Positions 47,599 through 61,324 of a stretch of DNA of 64,000 bases are shown piece after piece. The stretch is taken from positions 21,048,017 to 21,112,016 of the forward strand of contig NC_080056.1 in assembly GCF_026212465.1 (NCBI RefSeq). The letters are read 5' to 3'. The position numbers and the translations under genes were made by a program. Within the stretch, counting starts at the first letter, position 1; each line of letters begins with the position of its first letter. Below the pieces are notes generated by a model. It ran no database searches and was not told where the DNA came from. It saw only the letters and a list, made by a program, of their open reading frames with translations. The stretch is from Amaranthus tricolor. Taxonomy: Eukaryota; Streptophyta; Magnoliopsida; Caryophyllales; Amaranthaceae.

Positions 47599-50520
47599 TG
47601 TAACACCCCAGAATTTCCGACCCCTTGACGAAACCAAAACCGTAAAGGACGGGAGGAAATTCGGGTGTTACATAAAAGAAAAAGGGAAAAGAATTTAGAT
47701 AATCTTTAATTATTGACTTAAATAAAAGTGAGTGGAAATTTTGGCAGCATCTGCCTTAAAATTGTGCGTCTTTGTAGAAAACAAAAGTTAATTCAAAAAC
47801 TAATAAAGTAAAGGCACCAATGGCCTATCAAAGCTATGTCACGGCGGAATAATTCGTCGCCGGCTTCTCAAATCAACATGCCAAGCATGGATCGTGGTTC
47901 CAGTGTCGACGTTTGCATTTTTTTTTTTTTTTTTTTTTTAAAAAAAAACTTAACTACTCAAAACCATACGGAGTTATAAACTACGCAGCGGAAATACAAA
48001 TACACGTGGGAGGACACAAAGCCTCATAACAAAACATATACAACCGAAATTTACAAAAGATAACAGAGATACAAAATCGAAAGATAGGGGTAATGACACA
48101 AGTTATGCTTCGCCCTCATCACTTTCCCCAAATGCAATGCAATGCATAAGAAGCTCCAGTACCTGCTAAGCCAGTCTAGAATCCTCCTGCTGCTCGACAT
48201 TAGACCAAAGGCCAATGCGTCATAGCAGGACAATCATAGAAAGTCATCAACAATCAACATAAACACAAACACGTACACGTCAGTATCTAGCAACAAGTTA
48301 TATATATGCAACCAACAATCAATTCAACAAACGAGGGAAGAAAGACACTCCAATGTATAAAAATCTACTCCAACCATTCCTCACTTCTGTGCACTTCTCA
48401 TTGCCTTCACCATTTTCTATTTCTTCCTTAATTCCACGTATCTTCTTTTGTGACTAGAGGCCACCATATTGGGGTTTGCAAGACCCACATGGCAACACCT
48501 CAGCCAAGGGCGGTGACGGCCATGCCGGCGCCCAATGGCAAAGTATGATCATACCCCCGTACAGCGACCATATATAGATGATCCATGCCTCCGGGAACTA
48601 AACCAACTGGGGTACCAATCCAGTGGAGTCACAGTAACATCCAACTTAATATCTCATCAATAAGGGACTCATTCCCATTCCATCTCATATAATCCAACAT
48701 TCTACTCTCGCGATATCGGAACTCAATCTCTACCATCTTTACAACTGATTTTCACTTGTAACACGAACTTAACAGTATTTAAGTAGCAATTCATATTCAA
48801 CCTAGCTCGTATAATATTATCACGCAAGGAAAATATATTGAAGATGCATGCAAGAATCAGTTACTGCGTGTACTTACTAGTATCTCATAGTTTCAATGCA
48901 ATGTATATTATCACAATAAACAATAATATCTTAAAGCAAATTGCACATAAGGGTTAGTTACTGCGTGTACGTGCCTGTAAGCGTTACTGCACAATCAAAA
49001 GTCCCAAAATCACCCAACTAAGGCTCTACTTTCCTCTTACGAAATGAGCACCTATATAAGTTATGAGTAGAACTAATAAGTTCCCTTAACTACTTTGTCA
49101 TACCAGCTAAAAGCCAAAGTAACTACAACCATCCATTCACGACAAGATTTCAATTACTTCTAACACGTACGCATCTCATTCAACACCAAGCATAATTGTC
49201 AATTCGACAATAACACAAGTTTTTCTATCGACAAAGAATAAAAGGATTATGTCAAGTGTGTCATTACACCAGCTAACTTTGAGTTATAACGATTCACATT
49301 ATCTTGAAATAAAACGACGATTCAGAATTAAGTCTCACAATGTTAGTGTAGTGCTAATATGACGACAAGAACGAATCTCAAGGTTATCGCATAGCAATAT
49401 CATTTATTATATTCTCCAAGGTTGAGCTAAAATCAAGACATCATACAAGTAACTTCAATAATTCTTAACAGTTGACGCTATGTTCATGGCTCATTACAAT
49501 TATGTGTTTATGATTTTCAAGAACAACCCAATGAGGTATTAGTAACTCTAACAATTAAGTCACTAACAATTAGCAACTTCTACTCTCAATTAACAACCAA
49601 GACCATTTTTATAGTCAACTATAATCAAAATCATTACTAATTACCACAACGATAATCAACCAAGTCTTAAAATAATTTATAAGGCTATTCGATTAATCAC
49701 CACACCACCAAAGTAGCATACACCACACACACTACTAGAAATCTCATTTCTAAATCAAACTCTAATTATTTCATGTTCAAAGATAACACTATTTCTATTA
49801 CCTATGATAGGATTAAACCAAACTAATATTCAATCAACACCATTCTCATAATTTCTAATCACACTTCAAACCTTAAATCATGAATATGTTCAATTCATCA
49901 ATTAAACTCTTAACCACAAAAGAATTCAATGAAAAATAACACAAAATTCAACACTTTTCATCCACATTTCAAAAACCCAATTCATAAGTATATTCAAATC
50001 ATCAATCAAATTCTTACCCACAACAAGATTCAATGACAATCATACAAATTAACACCCAACTCATAAACTTAGTAAAATTCTAATTATATACTAGGAAAAT
50101 TACTTAGAGTGAGCTTGAGAGGCTTACAATGGGTGAGACTAGGAAATGGGTCAAGAGGTTGGTGGTTCTTGTGGTGGTGGCGTGGCTCAAGACACGGTGG
50201 TGGAGGGGGAAGGCTGCACGAATCCAGAGAGGAGCAGCCGCCGCTGGCCGTGTTTCAGCCGTCTGTTGGGCGCGTTTCAGCCGCCTGCTGGGCGTGTTTC
50301 AGCCGCCTGCTGGGCTGCCGTGGGAGTGAAGTGAGGCTCCGGTGCTGCTTGGCGGTGTTTTCGTGGGCGGCTGGGCTGCAGTGCAGGAAGGGAAGGGTGC
50401 GGGAGTGAGGGAGGAAGGAAGAGAAAGAGAAAGAAGGAGGAGAAGTGACGGCTAGGTCTTGTGAGCGTTTAGGGTTTCGTGAGTTTTTATATACCGTTCC
50501 CCTTTTTTTTTTTTTTTAAA

Positions 50521-50598
<78 letters not shown>

Positions 50599-50737
50599 TT
50601 ATACTTATTTTATTTATTTTTATCTGCGTTCATTTTGTTGCGAGATCCAACTAAGAGACTCGCCCTCGCGGCCTCGCACATTTTAATAAAATAATCATTT
50701 AGATTCGAACCTCTTTATTTAATAAATCGTAACTATA

Positions 50738-50776
<39 letters not shown>

Positions 50777-50907
50777 AGTTAACATTTACATTCATGTATG
50801 CAAGAAATTTATTAAACTAATTCAGAAATGATTTAATATAATTGTAAAATCTTTAAAAGTTATTAAAATATTAAATAATTTCATTATTAAAATCTCGGGG
50901 TGTTACA
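47599..50907 (-). repeat. LARD LTR 2 (shared middle LTR)
   Basis: 3309 bp. This copy serves as 5' LTR for domain 1 and 3' LTR for domain 2. It has about seven private substitutions, poly-T of 22, (TTA)24 at 50524-50595 and a 31-nt AT run at 50744-50774. Confidence 0.93.
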
Positions 50908-53737
50908 GACTACCCCCCTTAAAAGGAGTTTCGTCCCCGAAACTATCGCGACCAAGGTACTAATTGTGAAAATTTATATTTCTAATAACTCGAGGAGGCG
51001 TCTTAACGATTTTAAGCCTAGGGAATTAACACAAAGATCGTGATCTTATTGACACTATTAAACTCACTCTATTCAAATATTCATACATATTTCGTTTTGA
51101 GCATTCATAATCATTTAAATTAACTCAAGACCCAATCAAAACATGTAAATGTCACACAATTTACCTAACACAATCAATCAAAAGCATGTAAAATCATACA
51201 ATTGACTCAACACGGTCAATCAAAAGCATGCAAATATCACACCAATTGATTCACACAATCAATCAAAGCATGTAGATATCACATAGATAGGTTCAAACAA
51301 TCAATCCAAAGCATGTAAGTTTCTAATAGGTTGTTATCATAGAGACAAAAATGCGTGAAAACGCAAGAGAAAATGCGTGTAAACGCGCGAAATTCTATCG
51401 CGTTCTACCCCCCTTAAAACTTAGTTATGACCCCGTAACTCACTAACCTCGAAACATGTGCAAGGATAGTGTGGTTAGACCATGGAACTCTAGTTATTTC
51501 ATATCTTCGATCTCAGTACTACATACCCTAGTATCTAGGTCTCAATATGTTCTATTAGTAAGACAACTATTCCCAATGTTTACAAAAAAAAACTAACAGA
51601 TCTAGCAGATGTGGTTTTTTTTTAAAAAAAAAAATGTATCACTTGAGTTCGTAACAACACGAAACGTCCTGTTATCTAATGTAATTCTTCAAACGACTTT
51701 TTCAATTCTACGTGACCACCTAAGGTCGACTTTGTGATAATCTTGTAATGTACAGAAGGTTTAACTATTATAATTTGAATCATGAATGGGGGCAAAATAT
51801 CAAAATAACAAAATTCTAAAAGTAAAGTGCACGAAATTGCTCCACACTTAAATCCTGTTATAATTAAACACCCTATACCTGGGGATACTTAAATCTTACT
51901 AAGCTGGTTGGTTATCAACTCCCAAATCGATTCACCGCTAACTTTACTTACCATAACATATTCTTAACCTTTTACTTAACACGAAATGCTCATTTCATTA
52001 ATCATATATGATCAAATCCTTTTATAACATATTAAATCATACATCATGACTTGATTAATAGATTAACAACTCAAATTAATAACTCAAAACATAATACATG
52101 TTTCAAGTATATAATCAAATTATATATAACACGTTTAGCAAGTTACTATAGTTAATAATTATACGTTCACAGTCATGATACTAATACACATATCGTAATT
52201 ATTCAATAATAACATCCGTTATCCATCATCATATCAAATTTTTAATTACGTCAATATGAGGATGATTTAGAATCATGAAGGGCAATGTCAAAGGTCACCA
52301 ACACTTTTCAGCTATTCATTTACCCTACGACTAGATATGTTGAAAGTATATAATTTATAGCAATTAAGATCACGAGCTAATATATGGTTAAAGTAATGCA
52401 TCATGTTCATATATAACGACAATACTAATGGCACTAATAGGGTAATAATAATAGTGATGATCAACAAAGATGACATTTTATGTATACATAAAAAAAAATG
52501 TGAGGTGAAAAAAAATAACCGATGAACACACCTACATCACTGCAATTTCCAATATCAATAGCAAAACAGTCACGTATCACACAATTTGATAAAGTTGCGA
52601 TACCAACACTGATTTCACAATGTCCAACCTACATCATAACATTTTCGTCACAATACTACCTCTAACTATAAGACCGTTATCGCAACCATATGACTACTAC
52701 ATTAACAATCCTAATACATTAATAATCCTAAAGTACAACGACACAAGCCAACAAAATTACGCAACACTTGAAATTATGCATTGCGATTATTCCTTCGCAA
52801 ACAAGTGGAATTCAATCGCCTTTCGACCTAAGATGCGAAACTTAAAACTAACAACTATAACATAATCGTTTGTATTAAAACACGTCAAAATTTCAAACTC
52901 TTTTCATCAATTGGTTATTACGATTCAATGATTTAGTAACATCAAATTAAAACTCTTCTTAACACAACTCTTTATCGCATAGTAACGATTGTGTATAATA
53001 ATCGTTTATGACATAATCCATTATCTCGATTCATCTATCAAATTGTAATTATTTGCATACTCATAGTCGCTTCTTCAATGTTTAGGTTTAAAACACCTCT
53101 TGACTTTTATTAGGACTACATTATCTTTAGTAACTCTCCAACTTATCACATCAATCATTATTAAAACAATAACTTGCGTAAAGTCAGCTTCATTTAGAAT
53201 CTCATCTAGGTCTTATCATTTCAATACACTGGTTATTAAATTGGTGATCACTGAGATACTCAAAAAGACTTAAAACATTTAACTGTATCTTACATGCACA
53301 TCATCAGATTATTTTATCTTTATGGCTTGTAACTGCCCAGAAGGCCATGAGGAAAAACAAATTATAATATCATTGATTCCCTTTTAATTTCAAATATCAT
53401 TCTATCTAGCTAACGTTTAAAACTTTCACAATTCCTTTTCATATTATCATCCGATTAAAACATTCATCACTCCATATAAGCATTTAATAAGACAAAATTA
53501 TCAATTTTAACTCCATAGTGCTCCCTCGAATCAATCCTTAGGCCCCTAACGTGCAAATTTGTTTATGATGATTATTCTTTAGCAATCCTTTTTAATATAA
53601 AGTTGTCGACTTATGTATGAATGATATACCATGTCTCAACGAAATATAAAACTCAAAGGACTTGCGAATGAAAATTTTCTCCTCTGATACTCAAACTCAA
53701 AATCACCCATATTTTATCCAAAGAGCCACTTCAACTT

Positions 53738-53777
<40 letters not shown>

Positions 53778-55219
53778 CAAATACTGATTGAAAGGTCATT
53801 ATCACTCGACAAACATGAAATATTATATTCATTATGATGAGAGTTGGATGCTTACAAAAATTCAAAATCAATGACAGGGGACCCTTATAGTATATGATTC
53901 ATCAAAATATATATAAAGTGATTACTAAGGCTAATAGGTTGACTATTGTTTTCATTCTCAACTGATTCTCAAGATCTCATTACTAACATAAGATGTTGGG
54001 TTTAGAACTAACAAATATATATTACATTACCCAATTTAAAGCATCAGTCTCAATCACCGTATGAGATTGAAAACGTTCATTGGTAGACACGATTATGCCA
54101 CACTAAAAACTCAACGCCAATGTTACTATAGCTAATTACAAAGGTCAAGAGCCTCAACTTAGTAAGAATTATAACTTCAAATGAAAATATTAAGGCAATT
54201 CTAGTTTGAGAAACAATACTAATGTGATAATTTAGTTCAACTGATATAGCATTATCGTTAAACATTTAGAGACATTGAAAACTATCTCTTAACTTCAACT
54301 CATCACTATATGAAGAATATATCAATAATACTCTTATAAATCATGGTTCAAAATTGAGGGTTGAATTCTCAAACTATAAACTCTTAACGTGCTCTCGAAC
54401 TTCTCTTTAATATTTAGGTTTTAACGCATCTATACTTTAACTATGACCGCATTATTTTCATCAACTGGTGACTAAAACTTTATTTACAAGGTATTGCATA
54501 CAAGACCCCTTTCTTTCGTTTACAGTATATCGAACTCTTATTACACTTTTAGCTTTTGTCCGTATTCGGGTTCAAACTACTTACGATCATACTTGCACAG
54601 TCATTAAACATATTGAAGAGAATTATGATCACCATCTTCTATGTTATGATGCATGAATGCACTTGTCAAGGGAATGCTCAAGCAGATAAATAAACAGTGG
54701 ATTCATGTATAGTATCCATATCAAAACTCGTAAGCTTTATGAAAACACTTAACATGAACAAATATTCAGACACATAAGACTAAATTTCATATAATCATCA
54801 CGAGCAAGAGGAAGTTCCCGATGCAACCAACTTCTCTAGAATTTCTTCATTCATACTTCATATCTTCATAATGACTACTTATAATACAACTCATGAGTTG
54901 AACCAAATACTCGAAAATTTCATTATTTCTTGATAATACATCATTCAATTCTACTGATTTGTTAAATCATGTTATCATTCAAACCACCATAATAATTATT
55001 ATTTATAATAACACATATGAGAATGAGTCTCATAACAAGTTAAACAAACTATATATTGATCTATGCACGTGCAATGGCAATCATTATGCATTATGTAATA
55101 TATGCACCTATCCCATGTCTACCCAACTCTCACGAATAACTTCTAACTTCCAGAAATTTCTCAACAAATTGGAGGACACAAAACGTCGAAAATAGGGACC
55201 ACTGGCTCTGGTAACCACC
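50908..55219 (-). mobile_element. LARD internal domain 2 (noncoding)
   Basis: 4312 bp, the same length as domain 1 and almost identical, with a poly-T run of 33 at 53742-53774, a polypurine tract at its left and a primer-binding site at its right (55199-55217). No coding motif was found. Confidence 0.85.
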
Positions 55220-58143
55220 TGTAACACCCCAGAATTTCCGACCCCTTGACGAAACCAAAACCGTAAAGGACGGGAGGAAATTCGGGTGTTACATAAAAGA
55301 AAAAGGGAAAAGAATTTAGATAATCTTTAATTATTGACTTAAATAAAAGTGAGTGGAAATTTTGGCAGCATCTGCCTTAAAATTGTGCGTCTTTGTAGAA
55401 AACAAAAGTTAATTCAAAAACTAATAAAGTAAAGGCACCAATGGCCTATCAAAGCTATGTCACGGCGGAATAATTCGTCGCCGGCTTCTCAAATCAACAT
55501 GCCAAGCATGGATCGTGGTTCCAGTGTCGACGTTTGCATTTTTTTTTTTTTTTTTTTTTTAAAAAAAAAACTTAACTACTCAAAACCATACGGAGTTATA
55601 AGCTACGCAGCGGAAATACAAATACACGTGGGAGGACACAAGGCCTCATAACAAAACATATACAACCGAAATTTACAAAAGATAACAGAGATACAAAATC
55701 GAAAGATAGGGGTAATGACACAAGTTATGCTTCGCCCTCATCACTTTCCCCAAATGCAATGCAATGCATAAGAAGCTCCAGTACCTGCTAAGCCAGTCTA
55801 GAATCCTCCTGCTGCTCGACATTAGACCAAAGGCCAATGCGTCATAGCAGGACAATCATAGAAAGTCATCAACAATCAACATAAACACAAACACGTACAC
55901 GTCAGTATCTAGCAACAAGTTATATATATGCAACCAACAATCAATTCAACAAACGAGGGAAGAAAGACACTCCAATGTATAAAAATCTACTCCAACCGTT
56001 CCTCACTTCTGTGCACTTCTCAATGCCTTCACCATTTTCTATTTCTTCCTTAATTCCACGTATCTTCTTTTGTGACTAGAGGCCACCATATTGGGGTTTG
56101 CAAGACCCACATGGCAACACCTCAGCCAAGGGCGGTGACGGCCATGCCGGCGCCCAATGGCAAAGTATGATCATACCCCCGTACAGCGACCATATATAGA
56201 TGATCCATGCCTCCGGGAACTAAACCAACTGGGGTACCAATCCAGTGGAGTCACAGTAACATCCAACTTAATATCTCATCAATAAGGGACTCATTCCCAT
56301 TCCATCTCATATAATCCAACATTCTACTCTCGCGATATCGGAACTCAATCTCTACCATCTTTACAACTGATTTTCACTTGTAACACGAACTTAACAGTAT
56401 TTAAGTAGCGATTCATATTCAACCTAGCTCGTATAATATTATCACGCAAGGAAAATATATTGAAGATGCATGCAAGAATCAGTTACTGCGTGTACTTACT
56501 AGTATCTCATAGTTTCAATGCAATGTATATTATCACAATAAACAATAATATCTTAAAGCAAATTGCACATAAGGGTTAGTTACTGCGTGTACGTACCTGT
56601 AAGCGTTACTGCACAATCAAAAGTCACAAAATCACCCAACTAAGGCTCTACTTTCCTCTTATGAAATGAGCGCCTATATAAGTTATGAGTAGAACTAATA
56701 AGTTCCCTTAACTACTTTGTCATACCAGCTAAAAGCCAAAGTAACTACAACCATCCATTCACGACAAGATTTCAATTACTTCTAACACGTACGCATCTCA
56801 TTCAACACCAAGCATAATCGTCAATTCGACAATAACACAAGTTTTTCTATCGACAAAGAATAAAAGGATTATGTCAAGTGTTTCATTACACCAGCTAACT
56901 TTGAGTTATAACGATTCACATTATCTTGAAATAAAACGACGATTCAGAATTAAGTCTCACAATGTTAGTGTAGTGCTAATATGACGACAAGAACGAATCT
57001 CAAGGTTATCGCATAGCAATATCATTTATTATATTCTCCAAGGTTGAGCTAAAATCAAGACATCATACAAGTAACTTCAATAATTCTTAACAGTTGACGC
57101 TATGTTCATGGCTCATTACAATTATGTGTTTATGATTTTCAAGAACAACCCAATGAGGTATTAGTAACTCTAACAATTAAGTCACTAACAATTAGCAACT
57201 TCTACTCTCAATTAACAACCAAGACCATTTTTATAGTCAACTATAATCAAAATCATTACTAATTACCACAACGATAATCAACCAAGTCTTAAAATAATTT
57301 ATAAGGCTATTCGATTAATCACCACACCACCAAAGTAGCATACACCACACACACTACTAGAAATCTCATTTCTAAATCAAACTCTAATTATTTCATGTTC
57401 AAAGATAACACTATTTCTATTACCTATGATAGGATTAAACCAAACTAATATTCAATCAACACCATTCTCATAATTTCTAATCACACTTCAAACCTTAAAT
57501 CATGAATATGTTCAATTCATCAATTAAACTCTTAACCACAAAAGAATTCAATGAAAAATAACACAAAATTCAACACTTTTCATCCACATTTCAAAAACCC
57601 AATTCATAAGTATATTCAAATCATCAATCAAATTCTTACCCACAACAAGATTCAATGACAATCATACAAATTAACACCCAACTCATAAACTTAGTAAAAT
57701 TCTAATTATATACTAGGAAAATTACTTAGAGTGAGCTTGAGAGGCTTACAATGGGTGAGACTAGGAAATGGGTCAAGAGGTTGGTGGTTCTTGTGGTGGT
57801 GGCGTGGCTCAAGACACGGTGGTGGAGGGGGAAGGCTGCACGAATCCAGAGAGGAGCAGCCGCCGCTGGCCGTGTTTCAGCCGTCTGTTGGGCGCGTTTC
57901 AGCCGCCTGCTGGGCGTGTTTCAGCCGCCTGCTGGGCTGCCGTGGGAGTGAAGCGAGGCTCCGGTGCTGCTTGGCGGTGTTTTCGTGGGCGGCTGGGCTG
58001 CAGTGCAGGAAGGGAAGGGTGCGGGAGTGAGGGAGGAAGGAAGAGAAAGAGAAAGAAGGAGGAGAAGTGACGGCTAAGTCTTGTGAGCGTTTAGGGTTTC
58101 GTGAGTTTTTATATACCGTTCCCCTTTTTTTTTTTTTTTTAAA

Positions 58144-58194
<51 letters not shown>

Positions 58195-58333
58195 TTATAC
58201 TTATTTTATTTATTTTTATCTGCGTTCATTTTGTTGCGAGATCCAACTAAGAGACTCGCCCTCGCGGCCTCGCACATTTTAATAAAATAATCATTTAGAT
58301 TCGAACCTCTTTATTTAATAAATCGTAATTCTA

Positions 58334-58396
<63 letters not shown>

Positions 58397-58526
58397 AGTT
58401 AACATTTACATTCATGTATGCAAGAAATTTATTAACTAATTCAGAAATGATTTAATATAATTGTAAAATCTTTAAAAGTTATTAAAATATTAAATAATTT
58501 CATTATTAAAATCTCGGGGTGTTACA
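55220..58526 (-). repeat. LARD LTR 3 (5' LTR of the array)
   Basis: 3307 bp. This is the most upstream LTR in the - strand direction and would drive the transcript. It has about eight private differences. The microsatellites are changed in opposite ways: (TTA)15 at 58147-58191 is the shortest and the 55-nt AT run at 58340-58394 the longest of the three. Confidence 0.93.
58108..58115 (-). promoter_or_regulatory. Predicted TATA box in the 5' LTR
   Basis: TATATAAA within GGTATATAAAAACTC on the - strand. This copy is the one positioned to transcribe the whole array. Confidence 0.45.
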
Positions 58527-59136
58527 AAAATAACATGAAAACAAACATAAATTACTCCATAATTTGAAAATTACATTAAAAATTTAGAAATATCCAAAAA
58601 GTTTTGAAAAAAAAAAATAAAAATATACATTATACCCATATAAAAAAATTCATAAAAACAAACACTAAACACTAATCTTTGAGTAAGAAGATGACAATTT
58701 TAGAGTTGAAAATGAATACTAACCACAAGATGAAGATGAAAATGAGGATGAGATTAGAGAAAAGAAAATCAAGTTTTGAGTAAGATGAAGATGAGTAGAG
58801 AATTGAGAGGAAAAATGAATAAGTTTTTAGGGTTTTGATAGTAGGAAATGAGAAATTAAGGCAAAAACTAACTTTTTAGCCTTCGGGAATTAGCGACGAT
58901 AGGTGCCATAGCAAACCCGTCGCCCACCTCATCAACTGATGTTTGACTCTTGGGAATAGGCGACGAACCGCCTCGTAGCCCCCACGGTGCCCCACCTCGG
59001 TAAATAGCAAACATAAGCTTGCAAGGCAAGGGAAATCAGGTGGAAGATTTTTCTACAGGGGCGACGACCCTACTCGCAGCCCGCCCGTCGTTCCCTTTCA
59101 AATTTCAAAATTCCCACTCTTTTTTTTGTACTCGTG

Positions 59137-59184
59137 TAATAATTATTGTTATTATAATTATTATTGTTATTGTTATTAATATAC

Positions 59185-59246
<62 letters not shown>

Positions 59247-59326
59247 GATTATTATCATAATTATTATTATTATTGTCATTATATATTATTAATATTGTTA
59301 TTATATTTTATTATTTTATTATTTTA

Positions 59327-59401
<75 letters not shown>

Positions 59402-59445
59402 GGTATTATTGTTAGTATTGTTATTATTATTATTAATACAAAATA
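59137..59445. repeat. Compound (TTA)n microsatellites
   Basis: Two long TTA tracts (about 59190-59245 and 59325-59400) lie in imperfect TTA/TAT sequence directly right of the CACTA-like end. Reading frames here are poly-Ile or poly-Asn artefacts. Confidence 0.95.
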
Positions 59446-59523
59446 GTAATAATTTAGAGAAATAAAAAAAAGTTGTATTAAATATTACAAAATATTAAAT
59501 AATTACATATAAATTATTAAGTT

Positions 59524-59722
59524 ACTCTTTATCACTATAATAATCGTCGTTCTCAGCAACTTCGTCTTTGGATTCTTCGTCTTCTGACAGTACAAGATCC
59601 ACATCTTCATCATTATCGTGCACCTATTGTACAATTTTGCCGGATGGATCAAGAAGCGGTGTCTGGGAAACATCTTCTTCAATTTCAATACGTTCCCTAT
59701 TTTCTTCTTGGAAAGTAGCATC
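59524..59722 (-). pseudogene. Acidic C-terminal protein remnant
   Basis: The - strand reads an acidic tail (ERIEIEEDVSQTPLLDPSG, then a TAG, then DNDEDVDLVLSEDEESKDE and a terminal TAA). It resembles in style the tail at 39296-39517 and may be the end of another CACTA-encoded protein. No domain is left to name it. Confidence 0.3.
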
Positions 59723-60035
59723 TTTGGATTCTTATTCTATTGCATTGTTATGTTTTTAAATATTTCAGTACATTCCCTAATTTGAATACCATCATCTTTG
59801 GATTCTTGTTCCCTATTTCAATACGTTCACTGTCGTTTTTTTTTAATATTATTCTTTGATTAATCATCCCTTTGTATGTTGAATTACAATTTGTTATGAT
59901 TTTAATTAGATGGATTAATTATCTCTGACTTTACTTATTGACCCTTTTTTCACATATGGAGAATATATAGGAATCTAAGAGGCCATTTTTCATTCTATTC
60001 CAAACAAAACTATTGGGCATAATACAATAGATCAA

Positions 60036-60186
60036 AAATAATTGTTGATGTTAGCCTTAAACGTAGCAAAGGACGACCAAAATCACAACGTTTAACGAAT
60101 GAAATGGATGACTTTACATGAGGGAAGAACACTTGCAGTATTTGCCATAATAAAGGACAACAAGAAAACTTGCCCAGCAAGGTAAC
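60036..60186 (+). pseudogene. FAR1/MULE-type C-terminal zinc-knuckle remnant
   Basis: The + strand reads RSKGRPKSQRL, a stop, then NTCSICHNKG, and after a one-base shift a K-TCP ending. The order (basic RPK..R patch, C-x2-C-x4-H-x4-C knuckle ending TCP) is typical of the C-termini of FAR1-related proteins and MULE transposases. No MULE core or FAR1 DNA-binding domain was found nearby, so this is only a tail. Confidence 0.5.
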
Positions 60187-61324
60187 TAATTATAAACATT
60201 GAAATATGAAATTTTTGCCATTTTGTTATTAGTAGTTGTGGGGCAGCGTGCTACACACACTACTAAAAAACACGCAGCTTTTCGACGGAAAAACTATGGT
60301 TTCTCCGACGGTTTCAATCGTCAAAAAATATATTTTCTACCCTTGACGAAGCAACTAAAAACTGCAGTTACAAATTTTCGACGCTTTTTACAGTGGAAGT
60401 TATATTTGTTTTCCGACGCTTTTTACTGTGGGAAAAAAGATTTCCCGCCTTGAATCTATACTACAATTTCACGTTTTTAACCACTTTGAAGCGTGGAAAA
60501 TGCTGAATATTTTCGACACTTTATTGTGTGGAAATGCTGAATTTCTTAAGACGCTTTTTCATGTGCATAGTGCTTAATATTTTAGACGCGTTTATACGTC
60601 AAAATAAACATAAATCCTTTAAAGCCCTTGATATCTAGATATATGTTTTAGACATTTACATGCATTGAAAATGTATTTAATTTCCATACTATATTAAATT
60701 CATCAAACATACATAATTACTAACGAATATCATACCAAATCAATCATATCCACAAAAGTATTAGCATTTGATATTCATAAACGCACATACATTCGTTGAT
60801 GTAGCTTTGACCTTAAGTTTTTATAGCTTGGTCAAAAAAGTCCAAGCAAAATAGGTGTCTAATTTAATTAATATTCACATACACATATATATTCATCGAT
60901 GTTTAAGAGAGCAAAATTAAAAAGTTAAAAGTTTGTCAAAAGTTGAAGGCTTGCAGAATTGTTTTCATTATGTTGCAATTTCCATTCTAGTGTCAAGATC
61001 TTCGCAAAAGATGATTTGTTGGTCATAATATGAACATCAGCTGCAAAAATATGCAACAAATCAAACAAAATGCACAAACTTTAGCCAAAATACATACTCC
61101 CCGTTTGTGATTCAAGGCCAACAATTATTTTCAAATATGGGATTACCTTAATTACCAAACTCCCTATGAATATAAAAAAACTTTATATAAGTCATTATCA
61201 TATCCACTTCATCCAACTGCAAACAAAATTGCACATAACATAAAAAAACTAGAATTTACGCTTCTACCATAAGCATTAAAAAGTAATATATGAAAAAGAT
61301 TCGATGGATGATAAAAATAATAAT

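Larger units (their letters stand above)
39990..58526 (-). mobile_element. Tandem LARD: LTR-int-LTR-int-LTR, 18.5 kb
   Basis: Three LTRs (39990-43286, 47599-50907, 55220-58526) alternate with two internal domains of 4312 bp each (43287-47598 and 50908-55219). The whole is flanked by AAAAT at 39985-39989 and 58527-58531. LTR ends are TGTAACACCCC and its inverted copy, and the polypurine tract with the preceding GGGGACGAAAC word resembles Tekay/Del chromoviruses. Primer-binding and polypurine sites place transcription on the - strand. I found no gag, protease, integrase or reverse transcriptase motif in either internal domain, which fits a LARD. LTR copies differ by only some 4-9 private substitutions each plus microsatellite lengths, so it is young. 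Confidence 0.93.
39177..59136 (-). mobile_element. Small CACTA-like relic split by the LARD array
   Basis: The left end CACTACAAAAG (39177) is followed by GCGACGGG-type subterminal words (39250-39275). The same kind of words (GCGACGA, CCCGTCGCCC) reappear at 58875-59095, and the sequence then ends in TTTTTTTTGTACTCGTG (59136), an imperfect inverted copy of the left end. Without the array (39990-58526 and one copy of AAAAT) the element would be about 1.4 kb: an acidic ORF at the left, repeated A-rich units in the middle that continue across the array, and a leader-like stretch at the right. The right terminus and its target duplication (TAT left, TAA right) do not match perfectly, so the limit is tentative. 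Confidence 0.5.

Noticed and set aside
39990..58526. Reading the array as a satellite or simple genomic tandem duplication
   Set aside because: The ends are proper LTR termini with a 5-bp duplication, and primer-binding and polypurine sites sit where expected. A segmental duplication would not end at LTR borders.
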